A DNA stretch of 64,000 nt from Grammothele lineata (lineage: Eukaryota; Basidiomycota; Agaricomycetes; Polyporales; Polyporaceae). The notes below the pieces were generated by a model. The model was not told where the DNA came from, did no database searches, and saw only the letters and a program-made list of their open reading frames with translations. The stretch lies in the NCBI GenBank assembly GCA_002150815.3, contig NDFF03000041.1, positions 34,860-98,859 on the forward strand, read 5' to 3'. Below, piece after piece: positions 53,321-64,000 of the stretch; within the stretch, counting starts at the first letter, position 1; each line of letters begins with the position of its first letter. The translations under genes and the position numbers were made by a program.

Positions 53321-56110
53321 CTACCCCTCTGCATCCGCGTCCTCGTCCGAGTCTTCCTGCGCGTCCTCGTCCGGCTCGTCCGATGCAGCCCGCCACACGC
53401 CCATGTCGTCGATCCCCGCGCGCTCCCGCTCCAGCCGCCGCCTCCGGCGCGCCAGCACCAGCAGCGCGTTCGGGTCCCTATACCCGAGCGCAGACACCAT
53501 CGCGCGCGCCCGCTGCTCGTCGAGCCACCCGCGCGCGTAGTGCGCCTCGAGCGCCTCCGCGATGCCCCGCCGGAGCGCCACCTGCGCGCGGTCGTCCCAC
53601 TCCGCCTTCCCGTGCACGAGCTGCCGCCAGAACGCGAACGCCGTCGCCGGCTCCTCCGCCGCGAGCGCCGCGCGCACGCAGTCCCGCGCCATGTCCAGCG
53701 TCGGCACGACCCCCGCGCCGAGCATCGTGTCGAGGATGCCCCGCGCGTTGTCGAGCCGCGCCGCCGGGCTCGCGCCCGCGTCGAACTCCGCGCGCCCCCC
53801 GGCGCCGAGGATGCTGCCCATCGTCTTGAACGACAGCCGCTCCACGCCGTGCGCGCGCGCGAGCCGGAGCACCTCCCCGACGAGCGGCACGTCCCCGTGG
53901 AAGATCGCCCAGTGGACGACGGTCCCGAACGACACCGCGTCGGGCTTGAGCCCGCCCTCGATCATCGTGCGCAGCCGCGCCGCGCCCGAGGCCGGGTTCG
54001 CCTTCGCCACCGCCGCGAGCGCGACGTTGAGGTCGTGCAGGTCCGAGCGGATGCCCCGCGCGCGCATCAGCGCGAACGCCTCCGCCGCGGCCGCGTCCCG
54101 CCCGAGCACGAACGCCGCGCGCGCGAGCGCGTTCAGGTCCTTGTGGTCCGCCTGCGCGAGCGGCCGCTTGCTCTCGCGGAACGCGTCGAACACGCGCCCG
54201 GCGAATCCCCGGAGGTCGGCCGCGCGCGCGAGGAGCTCCTCCCGCGTCAGCGCCGCGAACCCAGTCCTTCCTCGCTTGCTCGTCCCGTCCTCCGTGGGCG
54301 CGCCCGGGGGCACAGCGTTCGTGTCCGTGTTCGCGTTCGCGGCCGCGTCCCCGTGCGGGGGTGGGGGTGAAGGTGACTGTGGAGCATCAGATGCGGGGTG
54401 ATCGCCCTCCTCGTCCGGGGTATTGGATCGTGCCTCCTGTGCGGCCGCGTTTACGGATTTCGTTCGCGGGTTTATCCGGGGTGCGACCGGTTTGCCCGCG
54501 AACCGCCGGGCCTCCGCAGTTCTGGTAAGCGTTTCGGCCTTGACGAAGGCGGCGACGAGGCGGAGCATGAGAGAGCGCCGGCCGACGACAGAAAGGTTGT
54601 CCAGCCCGACGGAGTAACGCTCCCAAAGCGCGCGTGCGGACGTCAGAAACCCAAGAAGTGTGACTTTCAAGACGAAATCGGCGCGGCGGTAAGGTGGGAG
54701 GCATTCCGTAGGGTCGTCGGCGACGTGAGCAGCAAGTTCACGAGCAAGGTGAGTATATCGGCTCTTCTCGAGGTATTGCATGAACACGATGAGCGCCTCT
54801 TTGCGCGGTGGCGGATAGGATTGACCCTTGGCCTCACGAGACTTCCTGTACACAGCTTGAAATAGTTCCATCTTGCCGAAGTTGTACGCGTGTTCGTAAA
54901 AGCGCTGGAGCACGTCCTCAGGGATCGAGTACTTTCTCGCGCGTTGACAGAGCATGACCAGCATCGACGCTACCGAAGCCAGGTCATTCGGGTGGGGATC
55001 AGTCAATGTGGCATACAGCCACTCTTCCGCTATTTGCGCGAAGGGTGGAAGGATGGGTTTCTGGGAGGTGACGGCTGGGATAATAATACGCGCAGCGCGA
55101 TCATACCAGCCATACATGAGGCAGGAGCGTGTCAAGACCGATGTGACGACGTAGAGGTAGTCCTTCGAGGATAGGTCCGTGTCGTTGATAGCGGTGGAGT
55201 GGACACGCCGCACCTCGAGAAGCTTGGCGAGTAGGGACGAGGCGACAATCCGCTTGTCGGCGATAGCGAGCTCGAGGGTAATCTGGTAAAGCAGCCAGAC
55301 GACACTAGGCACGCTCTTGGACTTGCTGGTCTTCTCGAGACTGAGTTCGACAGGATCGACGTTCAGGAGCTGCAACAGCCATGGTCCAAGGATGCTATAA
55401 AGCTCTCCGTCTACTTCCCGGTATGGGGGATAGCGCAGTATGGCCCACGAGATGGAGAGCCGGGTTTGTGGGGAGACGAACCGTAGTTCGTCATGGGTGT
55501 GGAGGGTACGCAGAAGAGTCAGGATTTGCGTCTTCTTCAACAGCCGCTCCTTGCACATAGCGAACAGGAGCTCCGTGATGACGATACGGCCACGGACCCT
55601 GGCATGCGAATAGATGCGCACCGCATTATCGACCACATCCTGGACGGTGCGGTCGTCCTTGAGGGCAGCTGCCGAAAGGGCCACCGCGAGGAGGTTGGGC
55701 GAACGAAGATCGAGCAGGAGGGAATCGTCGCGTGCGCGTAGGTCGCGGTACGTAGTGAGGGGATCTTCGGTGAACTTCTGCTCGAGCGCGGCCTCCTCTG
55801 GCGAGAGACAGCGGGACGAGTCTTCGGGCGTGTCCATCCGGAAACCTGATCCGCCATCGTAACGAGATGTGTCAATTTTCGGAGGATACTTTGAGGTGGG
55901 TTCGTCGTATGTACCCAACTTTGGCACCGCTGGCCGGTCGTCGTTCCATACATGAGCCGGAGAGGAATTGGAGAAGCGGGAAACATGGCGCGGGAGCGGT
56001 ACGGAAGGTTCGGAGAGGATGCCGCGAGGATGAACGCGTCTTGTCGTGCATAGGGTGGAGAAGAGTCGCTGTACAGGTGCTCGCAGGAGTTGGTGCCGAC
56101 AAAAGAACAT
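53321..56110 (-). CDS. mitochondrial pentatricopeptide-repeat-like protein
   Basis: One long open exon. I choose the ATG at 56110 because the following residues (M-F-F-C-R-H-Q-L-L-R-A-P-V-Q-R-L-F-S-T) form a typical Arg/Ser-rich, acid-free mitochondrial presequence. The product is then about 929 residues. The body is helical repeat-like. The C-terminal third has PPR-style units such as A-F-A-L-M-R-A-R-G-I-R-S-D-L-H, G-L-K-P-D-A-V-S-F-G-T-V and L-G-A-G-V-V-P-T-L-D. A Pro/Ser/Asn-rich linker (about 54280-54470) separates two helical halves, and the tail is very acidic. PPR proteins bind organellar RNA; that role is inferred. The frame stays open upstream to 56776, so a longer product is possible. 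GC rises sharply toward the 3' end. Confidence 0.72.
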   Translation of the reverse strand: MFFCRHQLLRAPVQRLFSTLCTTRRVHPRGILSEPSVPLPRHVSRFSNSSPAHVWNDDRPAVPKLGTYDEPTSKYPPKIDTSRYDGGSGFRMDTPEDSSRCLSPEEAALEQKFTEDPLTTYRDLRARDDSLLLDLRSPNLLAVALSAAALKDDRTVQDVVDNAVRIYSHARVRGRIVITELLFAMCKERLLKKTQILTLLRTLHTHDELRFVSPQTRLSISWAILRYPPYREVDGELYSILGPWLLQLLNVDPVELSLEKTSKSKSVPSVVWLLYQITLELAIADKRIVASSLLAKLLEVRRVHSTAINDTDLSSKDYLYVVTSVLTRSCLMYGWYDRAARIIIPAVTSQKPILPPFAQIAEEWLYATLTDPHPNDLASVASMLVMLCQRARKYSIPEDVLQRFYEHAYNFGKMELFQAVYRKSREAKGQSYPPPRKEALIVFMQYLEKSRYTHLARELAAHVADDPTECLPPYRRADFVLKVTLLGFLTSARALWERYSVGLDNLSVVGRRSLMLRLVAAFVKAETLTRTAEARRFAGKPVAPRINPRTKSVNAAAQEARSNTPDEEGDHPASDAPQSPSPPPPHGDAAANANTDTNAVPPGAPTEDGTSKRGRTGFAALTREELLARAADLRGFAGRVFDAFRESKRPLAQADHKDLNALARAAFVLGRDAAAAEAFALMRARGIRSDLHDLNVALAAVAKANPASGAARLRTMIEGGLKPDAVSFGTVVHWAIFHGDVPLVGEVLRLARAHGVERLSFKTMGSILGAGGRAEFDAGASPAARLDNARGILDTMLGAGVVPTLDMARDCVRAALAAEEPATAFAFWRQLVHGKAEWDDRAQVALRRGIAEALEAHYARGWLDEQRARAMVSALGYRDPNALLVLARRRRRLERERAGIDDMGVWRAASDEPDEDAQEDSDEDADAEG

Positions 56111-58805
56111 ATAGTCAACTACTTCCGCCGGGGCGGGTGACCGGTCATCGAGGCGAGATTCAGCAAAGTCTGGACGTGCGCAGTAATGCATACGAGTACG
56201 CACCACATGCCGCAACCCTCCGTATCGTTTCGACCACACCGCGAGCGCACCGGAGACGCAAGAGAGGAAGGCCGAGACGGTAAGTTTTCGCGCGAGGAGG
56301 GAAGTGTTGAGCGTCGTCCAGCCCAGAGCTCCGACGTCAGCAAACTGTGACCTTGGGTCACACCTTTTCCTTGCTGCACGTGATGGAGCGTCACGATCAG
56401 TCACGCCCGAAAAAGTCGTTCCAAGCAAGTTCCAAGTTTGCTCAGCGTCCAGCTTAATCGCGAATCGGCCTCGGTGGTTCTGAAATGGAACATTGCTAGA
56501 GAAGATTTGAAGTGTAATGTTATGGTTGGGGAGAATATTCTGGGATACTGCGTGACATCTCGTGAAAGCGCCATGAACGAAGCTACCTACGACCTCGTGA
56601 TCCCGACAGAACGAGAGTTCGGCGCTTCTGTACCTCGTACCTCTGAGCCTTGAGTAGCCACCATCATGATGACCCCAAGGAACCACTGCCTCACAAGCTG
56701 CAAGAGACGACATCTTTGAGTTTTCGGCGTCTTTCATCATATCCATGATATCTAGGTCAAGACTATGATCATACATTGCGGATTAGTCACTGCATCCTGA
56801 CCAAGGCTGAGTTTCGCCGTCAAGTCGTCAAACTCGGAACGACCGTCGCCGATTGGGAGCTGTTGTCACGTTCCATGCCACAATTGGTCTTCCACGTCTG
56901 CAGATCTAACAAAAGCGGCTGGCGGGCATACTATTGCAGTACGTGCTTTTTACGGGTGTAGGTAGTACTCCTCGGAGTCGTACGTTCCTGACGTTTTAAG
57001 CCATTGTGGCTGGAACTCGTTAACGTTCAAGCGTTGAGGCAAAGACCGTTCTATCCCCAACGTTGCACGCGACAACCGACTCCATCTCCTCCCGCTGGCT
57101 TTACACGTCGGCGTTCCAAGCTAAGTCCACCGGGAATCATCCCGCCAGGATCTGTGCAACCAATCTCTGGCTCACATTTCTCAGCCAGCGGGCCCGCGAT
57201 GAGATATGTTGAGCGCCCGTAAAGACGATCACGAATCCTCGGATAATCATGAGGTCACCAGTCCTCTTGATCACTACTGGTCACTTGGCTCGCTTCTTAT
57301 TGCCTCCGGCCTAGTCAGTTTTCTCGATGGTGCTTCGGAATTCAGTCGCGCCCGTTCTTGCACACACTGCCGCTGCTCGTGCGCCCCATCTACATCGGGC
57401 GCGGCCCTGTGAACACAGGTTGCGTTATGAGAACCCCGCAACGCTCCGCCATGTTGTTGCGGACTTCTCGGCAAGCCATTGTGATGGGTGCTATGATCGG
57501 CAGCATTTCCCCCGGCCTCTACCAGACTATCTCCCAACGACCACGCGAGCACTCGTGGGGATCGCGTCGGCCGGAACCGCCCTCCCCGGCTAGAACACAT
57601 ACCATCTCTCGCTTCCAGGATTCGCTCGAGTCTCGGAGGGTATAGGCTAGAAGAGGCCATATCGTACCTGTCGCCCGTGGAGCACCTCGGGAGCCGTCCC
57701 ATTAGACTCTTGGATCCGTCGAATGCACTCCCGCCCGACCGGTCATCGCCAGCAGCTTCTGGAGCCTGCTGACTTCTTTCGCTGCCGAGGACGTCGTTCG
57801 CGGCTGATGCTCGGAGACACCTTGGGCTCAACGCGGAAGAACTTTCCCCGCTGCGCTGAGGATGGGAATTGCTGCTACTGGTCTCCGGAAGAGGTGATGT
57901 GCAGTAGGAAGTTCTTAGAGCATATCCGGGGGGCGAGCTGCGTTAAACCACCTCCCCTCAGCTCGTGGAGTTGGAGGTGCAGATGGACGCCCGTTTGCAT
58001 TGAGCTGTGGTAGCCAGTTTGGCAGTGTGCTATAGTAGTACGCCGATTGAATGGTAGCTTCTCAGCGCCACGACTGAATGGAGGACGCTAAGACATTACA
58101 GGCAATCTGTTGAGTAGATTCAAGTGGCATAAGGGAAGTGCCGTGCCGATGTAAGTCTCGCGTGCGGAGGTGAAGGTCCGTTGATCGAATGAATCAGGGG
58201 TCCGAGGCTCAATCGGTTAAGTGGGCGACGACATCTGGAAGGTTTTTACGGGCGTTCCGGCACGGTCTTCTAGATTGGCCCAAGGAAATTAGCTCATGGC
58301 TCATTGAGGACTTGCTCGGGTGTTCACAAGACTCACTCCGGAGCCATGCTTGTAAATCTCGGAAATACCCTGCGGAAAAATAACACCGCTGTAAGCGACT
58401 GGCCCGCCGGACTTTCACGGTTTGCTTTCGACGGGAACTTGACCGGCGTCTGTCCTGACATCAGGAACTTGCGACGACATGAGTCCGTTACTCAAATTAA
58501 ATGACAAACTATAGCCTTGTCTTACTTCGGGGAGGGGAGGCGTGTAGGAAGGCATCGACTTGAGAGTTGAAGCACGATGAGCCCGGCCGGGAACTTGAAG
58601 ACCTTCCATTTTCAGGGTCGCACAGCGCCTTGAGCGCTTGCTGGCAGTAAGCAGCGGGTGCAGTTGGGTTACCGCGTCACCGCTAACACGTCTTCTGCGC
58701 CTGCGTCCCTGGTCTGTTCTCAGTGCTCACCACCGTCTCCGGAACGACTTTGCTTGGTTCCGCATTGCACACAAAAACACCTGAGCCGGTTCTGCATCGA
58801 GCGGG
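56111..58805. other. 2.7-kb region without a supported gene
   Basis: The upstream part (56111-56776) is open in the PPR frame but looks non-coding in composition. In 56800-58800 there are overlapping frames on both strands (for example 57274-57831 minus and 57358-57645 plus), with no recognisable motifs or consistent splicing. It likely contains the promoters of the divergent PPR and GRASP genes and possibly a decayed gene near 57200-57700. Confidence 0.45.
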
Positions 58806-60403
58806 ATGGGGGCAGGTCAATCCACAGCAGCACACACTCCTCCACGCGCCCTCCACGTCCTCCGCGTGACGCCTGCGTCTCCTGCCTCGGAAACGAACAT
58901 CGAGCCATATTTCGATTTCGTCGTTGGATACAGGGGCGACACATTCGACTCGACCACCAACGTAGACGCGTCGGAGCTGGAACGAATCGTGGAGAGTCAT
59001 GAAGGGCGCATGCTTAACTTGTTGGTGTGGAATAGTAAGAGCCAGGAGAGCCGCGGTACGTTGGATACGTCTGCTTTACTCTGCCACTGTCTCCTCAAAT
59101 GGTACCTTAGTTGTGCCTATCACCCCTTCCCGCGACTGGTCATCTCCGCATGCAAGCATACCCGACCCCCAAGAGCCAGAAGCGGAGCGCAAGCCGTCTC
59201 TGCTCGGCCTGAGCATGCGCGTATGCGAGCCTGAATTCGCCATGGACAATGTCTGGCATGTTTTGGACGTTCTCGAAGGCAGCCCCGCGGAGAGTGCTGG
59301 ACTCGTTCCGTATGGTGACTGGATCATCGGCTGGTCGGGCGGCGTCCTTGCTGCGGAGGGCGACTTCTATGAGGTGGTCGAAGCAGTGCGTCTTCTTCTT
59401 CTTCCTCTCCACTCTCGTATGTCATCCGTACCTGACATGACGTGTCCAGCATATTGAGAAGCCCCTTCGCGTCTACGTTTACTCCTATGATTTCGAGTAC
59501 GTACTTGTTTTGGCCCCACACCGGCCTCTGTCCATGCATCTAATGGTGTATGCTTCAGCACAATACGCGAAGTTGTTCTAATTCCGAACCGACACTGGGG
59601 TGGCGAAGGTCTCTTGGGTTGCGTGTTCGGGTGCGTGCACAAATTCAATCACTACCCTCTTCGAAGACTCATTTCTGACCACGAAAACGTCCCGCAGCTT
59701 TGGACTTCTGCACCGTATTCCTCCACTCCCTGCCGATCGCGAGCCGGGCTCGGTTCCTCCGGAGCTCGCGAATGAAGCAGACGACTACGAAGAACAACAA
59801 CTGTTTGTCCCCGCAGACCTTCCCGGCGGTGACACACCGGAAGAACTGGAGGAGCAGGCACAGTGGGAGCAGGAGGAGTGGGAACGCGTCCAGTCGTACG
59901 GCGAAAGCTACGTACACGACCATGACCCTGCGTATCAAACATCCTCTGCGTATTCCAGCCGCGCTGCGCCATCCTCGCACGCGCATGGGTACGACATCGA
60001 CGCCAGACAAGGACCACACACCACTCATGAGCACATACACGACCATCACGACCACGGTCACGGCTATGCCCATGATGAACATGTCCACGACCATCCTCAC
60101 CACTACCACCGTCACCCCCACTCGCCGCCTCACCATCACAACGACCATGATCACGGACCGGACTCCGACCACGGCTATTCCCAAGATTCTAGCCCTGAAC
60201 TTGTCCAAGCTCCCATTTCCCCCGCACCCCCTGCCGCGCCGGCTCCCATCGCCCAACCGCAGCCTGTTGCACCGACACCCCGCCCAGCGGCGGTCCGTTC
60301 ACCGTCGTCCTCGGTCTCCGTCACAAGCCCCGTGCGCGGCTCGACGCCGACGCCCACGCGCCCGTTCGGCGCATACATGAACGGTGATTCGTCGCGCTCC
60401 TGA
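58806..60403 (+). CDS. GRASP55/65-type Golgi reassembly-stacking protein
   Basis: M-G-A-G-Q-S-T at 58806 gives an N-terminal Gly suited to myristoylation. Two PDZ-like GRASP domains follow: P-Y-F-D-F-V-V-G with N-L-L-V-W-N-S-K, then P-S-L-L-G-L-S-M-R-V, W-H-V-L-D-V-L-E-G-S-P-A-E-S-A-G-L, D-W-I-I-G-W-S-G-G, R-V-Y-V-Y-S-Y-D-F, P-N-R-H-W-G-G-E-G-L-L-G-C and G-L-L-H-R-I-P after an intron at about 59632-59696. Family role: tethering of Golgi membranes and unconventional secretion. The C-terminal half is disordered with a striking His/Asp-rich stretch (about 60010-60170). The frame stops at TGA 60401-60403 but continues open for about 118 codons to the TAG at 60758-60760, see findings. Confidence 0.88.
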
Positions 60404-60760
60404 GCCTTTCCGCGCCGCTCGCTCAACGTCGCTCTCTTTGCCGCCTTCCCGCCCACGCGTCGCCACGCGCCCTTCTCTTCATACCGCCAAATCTCTTGCC
60501 GTTCTGTGGACGCACTGGACTATACCGTGCGCCGGCCCAAAGGCCTCGGAAACTCTCCCAGGATGATGAGTCCCCGTACGGCGTCGTGGATGCAGGCGCG
60601 TCCGAGTCCGTCAGGTGTGGGTGCAATGGGCGCAGGCGCGAGGGGCATGATCACTGTGGCGAACGCAGAAGACGACAGCGAAGATGTAGATGACGACAAC
60701 GTTACGGATACGGACGTGACGGACGCAACGTCGCAAGGCAGCCTGACAAGTGTGGACTAG

Positions 60761-61681
60761 GCGCAATCTAGTAGTGGGGGTGGGTTGGGTGATGTGGAGG
60801 CGGGTACTTTCGTTGTACACGCGTGAGCCATGTTATCTGGGATTTTGACGAGGTTCGTGTTTTTCGGATACACTCTCACTACCCCGCGTGGTCGAGGTGT
60901 TGCTCAGACAAGATTAATTTGGGTTTGTTCATTCTCCCCGGCTGGGACGGCATCACGGATCTGCATATTGAATATCGTTCGTAGATGAATTACGAGTGAT
61001 ATCGGGCTTATGAAGTGTTAGAACTGTGTCGTTGGGGACCTACGGCGATCTTTCTCATCTCTCTTTCTGTGATGTGCTCTCTGGGGCACCCGCTATGTGT
61101 CCGCGTACGCTTTTTTTGATCTTTGATCCTTTGTTCTGACGATTGAACGGAAATTTGGAAGCTGACGCAGTGCCGAGGACGAATCTCGATGTGGGTCACT
61201 TGGGGAGCGCGGCGGATCCCCAGGAAGCTGCATTGCGCGCGGGCGTGTGGCTACAGTCGAGTTGTAGCCATGTGAGAACTTGAATATGGAAGAGCTGACG
61301 AGCGAGAGTGAGAGTGATTTCGATACGAGGTCAATGGTCCTTAAGGTTGGTCTGAAGGATAGATGCCTCTGATTCATGTCGACCGCATGCGCTCTGTACG
61401 GTAGAAGAAATCGAGTGGAACCGGTCATCACATGTCTAGCGTGACGAGAAATGCTCAAGGCAACCTCGCACAGCATCTCACGGCTATCCGGACAAAGAGA
61501 ATTCCGTAGAGAGAATAGGTTGCAAAGTTAAACGACTGATAGTACACTGAATCCAATATTGCGTTATCGATACACGAGGGAAAAAGGGCCTGACCTGCAA
61601 TTGAAGTCAATGTCAATGAATGGCTCTGAGGGGGACATATGATGAGCTGTTCTTACTATGGCTCGCGAGAGAGGGACGCCA
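60761..61681. other. intergenic between GRASP and family copy J
   Basis: It holds the 3' flanks of two convergent genes. Near 61525-61560 the sequence CGACTGATAGTACA-CTGAATCCAATA matches the conserved 3' element of the other family copies. The minus-strand frame at 61093-61476 has no recognisable features. Confidence 0.5.
61525..61560 (-). promoter_or_regulatory. conserved 3'-flank element of family copy J
   Basis: About 125-160 bp beyond the copy J stop codon. It aligns with the elements near 14770, 17465 and 20530 (ACTAATAGTACA then AATCCAA), although copy J is 40 kb from the array and most other flanking sequence differs. Confidence 0.45.
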
Positions 61682-63159
61682 CTAATCCATCAGGTAGAGA
61701 GTAGGTAGTTCAGGGGGCTACGAAGACGACATCAGTATCCCGAATAAGACATAAGATGTAGCGTAGAAAACGCACCATGACTTGGACGTTGTAGTAAATC
61801 AGCCATTCTCGGGCCGTCTGCTCACGCTCTGCACGCTCTGCGGGGCGATATTCCATCAATTTCCGAAGAACACAGCCCGTCGCTGGCATACCGAGATATA
61901 AGCCGAATGATCAACGGGAAGCCGAGTAGAACCTACTCACCCAGTCCTTCACGCGGATACTTGCACTGTATGTACCGCGCTCTCCTAAATGCGTCCGATT
62001 CGCGTAGTCTACGGGGGAACCACTGGTCGGCATAAGCCTCTGCATCCTTATCAAAGGGTATGTTCGGCTGCTTTCGACCAGCTTTGACGATTGCTATCCT
62101 ACATGGAAGTAGCCAAGCAACGTCTTCGACATCCGGTGCGTGTTTATAGCGTGCGGGAATCGGTATGAGGGTAGGGCTGTCGACGGGATCACATTGTTCG
62201 AAATACATGGCGGCGCGGTCGATCGGTCCGTCCCGTTTAAGCTCGTTCTCAGTGCAGTGATAGGCCTGAAGACAAAGACGTGCAACCATGCTCTCTGTAA
62301 GAACAAAGCCACCGACGTAAGCTTCGACGGTCGTCCCGCAGTATGGAGGTAGGGAGCGTGCGCAAAGAGGGAGGGGGGGAGGAGGGGTAAGTTGACGATT
62401 GGGGTGATGTGAAGGATCCGAATCAGGAGTAGTGGTTTTGTCCACAGTTTGTTCGGGTACCTCGTCATGGCTCTGGATGACGGGTGTGTCCGATGCTTTT
62501 GATGATGGAGCGGAGGGAGGTGGTGTTGGTAAGTTTTGAGGCGTTGACTGCTGCTCCGGGGACGAATGCATAGATGTAACTAATCAGCACAGTTGCGTGC
62601 CCATGGAGGAGACGTCGCGCACCTTTTCAATAATCATCGCATCTCTGATCTCTTTCAGCCGTAAACTCGCCGATTCCACAGCGTCGGCATATCCCCCTTC
62701 CAAGCTAGCAGAAAAAGCGCTGAATGGGCAGAAATGTAACGAGCGTGGTCAAGGTACTTACTTCCGCTGCGAGCAGAGTCAGACAGCAGAAAACGCAATA
62801 TCTGATACAATTACATACCATGAGATTTGCACAATCGTGCAAGGCTTCATAAACATTCTGCAGTTCCTTCAATGGTTCTCCAAGGGGGCAGCCCTTGAAC
62901 GAGGGGCTACCCGAAGACACGCTAAGTGTATATCCTAAGCCACTAGAAAAGGTTAACTCACAGAGAAACGACCGGTTCCATGTCGACCTTCCGCTTCTTC
63001 CTCGAGAGCGGGTCTCGCGCCCGGGTTCTTGTTGCCGCTGCTGCCAACGGCACGGGGCTGCGAGGTTCATCTCTGAGAGGTTTAAGAAGAATGAGGTGAT
63101 GAATGGGCTTACGGTACGGTTTGGGCTTCACGAGCGCGTTTCCTGGTTATAACCGCCAT
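61682..63159 (-). CDS. TRKRARE/GFVF family protein, copy J (intact)
   Basis: Exon 1 starts M-A-V-I-T-R-K-R-A-R-E-A at 63159 and ends at a GTAAGC donor. Exon 2 ends S-R-K-K-R-K-V-D-M-E near 62985. Exon 3 has E-P-L-K-E-L-Q-N-V-Y-E-A near 62825-62890. Exon 4 has A-V-E-S-A-S-L-R-L-K-E-I-R-D near 62630-62700. Exon 5 (about 61940-62571) has a Pro/Ser/Gln linker, then Y-V-G-G-F-V-L-T-E-S-M-V-A-R-L-C, P-V-D-S-P-T-L-I-P-I-P, A-W-L-L-P-C-R-I-A-I-V and W-F-P-R-R-L-R-E-S. The basic helix exon 6 (~61785-61890) and 36-nt exon 7 (61682-61717, P-P-E-L-P-T-L-Y-L-M-D-stop) complete it. All frames are open. It is closest to copies D and E. Function is unknown. Confidence 0.75.
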
Positions 63160-64000
63160 TATGTGAGGGTGAAGAGGGGAGTAAAATTCAAGGACGATGG
63201 TTGTGTGCGAGGTGAAAGAGTGGTCAGGCGGCTTCGCGGTCGATTCGAACCCGCTGGGCGCTTCGCCTGTTTCGGAGATCGGCGACTTCCGAATCTCCTT
63301 CCGGGCCCTCGGCCCGGGCTTCAACTTGCTTCAACTTGAAGCTTGAGTGAGAGTTGAACGGTTCTTTTGTGACAGAATGCTTAGGCGTGTTGTATCCCGT
63401 CTTCCGGATCCTCATTGCGAGCGAAGCGAGCATTTTCAGTGCCTAGGGGGCGAACGCGGAGCACTTCCCCCGGACAAACACAACCAAACATGCACTACAA
63501 CTGGGCATTTGGCGCCGAGGACCGAGTGAAGGCACCAAGTGCTCTCCATACGCACGAAACACCACGAAAACGCATATGCATGCTATCTAATGCTGTTTCA
63601 GTACGCATGGAAAGTTTGAAGAGGCTAGGTGCCCTCCTTCGTACTGGAGGGCAACATTGCATTAGGCGCCTATCCTCACGGTGGTCAAGACGGGGAGCAT
63701 AATCCCAGTTGTAAAGTACCGCAGGTCCGCAACAACAACTTTAGAGGAACGGTATGACCAATTCCAGTTAGAGGCGCATACCAAGAAGTCTTACCTCATC
63801 TTTGAGTAGGGTCTCTATGGAAGAGCCTGAGTGTTGAGTGGTCAACGTTTCTGAACAGCGAAGTGGCACTGTGGCAGCCTGCGGCTTACTAGCTCACTGA
63901 AAGCAGGTACGAAGTTCTCTTCTAGTACTGCCCACAGAAGTGTGCACGCCGTCACGTACTCGGACTGCGAAGCGAGCTATTCGTGCTGACGATGGCTAGT
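63160..64000. other. upstream flank of copy J, no supported gene
   Basis: A GGTTCGAATC motif on the minus strand near 63242-63251 also occurs upstream of copy F (near 22250), both less than 100 bp before the start codon, so it may be part of a shared promoter. A dyad CGGGCCCTCGGCCCG lies near 63301. No gene is recognisable to the window end. Confidence 0.4.

Noticed and set aside
53540..54401. Two plus-strand frames of about 276-279 codons
   Set aside because: They are antisense to the PPR-like gene in very GC-rich DNA, and their Arg/Ala/Pro composition is a mirror of the real codons.
57274..57831. 185-codon minus-strand frame
   Set aside because: No recognisable motif, overlapping plus-strand frames of similar quality, and no convincing splice neighbours.
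63230..63300. tRNA-like GGTTCGAATC box with a nearby TGACCA
   Set aside because: The flanking bases cannot form a five-pair T stem or an acceptor stem. The same motif before copy F points to a shared promoter instead.
1..64000. CRISPR arrays, rRNA genes, telomeric repeats, bacterial operons
   Set aside because: No regularly spaced repeats, rRNA-like sequence or TTAGGG arrays were seen. The gene structure is clearly fungal nuclear.

Overview
The window looks like nuclear DNA of a filamentous basidiomycete, probably an Agaricomycete. The evidence is many short (~50-60 bp) GT-AG introns on both strands, a MATH-BTB gene, a Zn2Cys6 regulator, and single-copy eukaryotic genes (SMC6, AOS1, a Prp24/SART3-like factor, GRASP, FOL3). 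No bacterial operon features, CRISPR arrays, rRNA or convincing tRNA genes were found. Exon limits were inferred by eye from splice sites and conserved peptides, and CDS coordinates run from start codon to stop codon including introns.

Layout. (1) 1-23 kb is an accessory region of a tandemly amplified gene family that I do not recognise. The copies (about four structurally complete, one split by a 500-bp LTR-like insert, one with stop codons and three relics) lie mainly on the minus strand. They share a constant front half: a first exon with TRKRARE, a second exon ending in a basic S-R-K-K-R-K nuclear-localisation-like motif, and two 75-nt helical exons. Most copies join this to a conserved 'GFVF/GRLC' domain and a 12-codon last exon (P-P-x-L-P-T-x-Y-L-x-D-stop). 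One copy (9798-12150) joins the same front to a coiled coil, a disordered linker and a PD-(D/E)XK nuclease-like domain, and the 3' end of a second gene of that type opens the window on the plus strand. (2) 23-61 kb is a housekeeping block: MATH-BTB protein, alpha/beta hydrolase, Prp24/SART3-like splicing factor, a one-TM protein, SMC6, dihydrofolate/folylpolyglutamate synthase, SUMO E1 subunit AOS1, a Zn2Cys6 regulator in very GC-rich DNA, a mitochondrial PPR-like protein and the Golgi protein GRASP. (3) 61.7-63.2 kb holds another intact family copy, so the family flanks the conserved block on both sides.

The main discovery candidate is the modular family: nuclear-targeted coiled-coil front ends with exchangeable C-terminal modules, one apparently a nuclease, evolving by tandem duplication and decay beside conserved genes. 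This organisation recalls modular effector or conflict systems, but function is unknown. The housekeeping genes are functionally unrelated apart from the possible link between SMC6 and the SUMO pathway.
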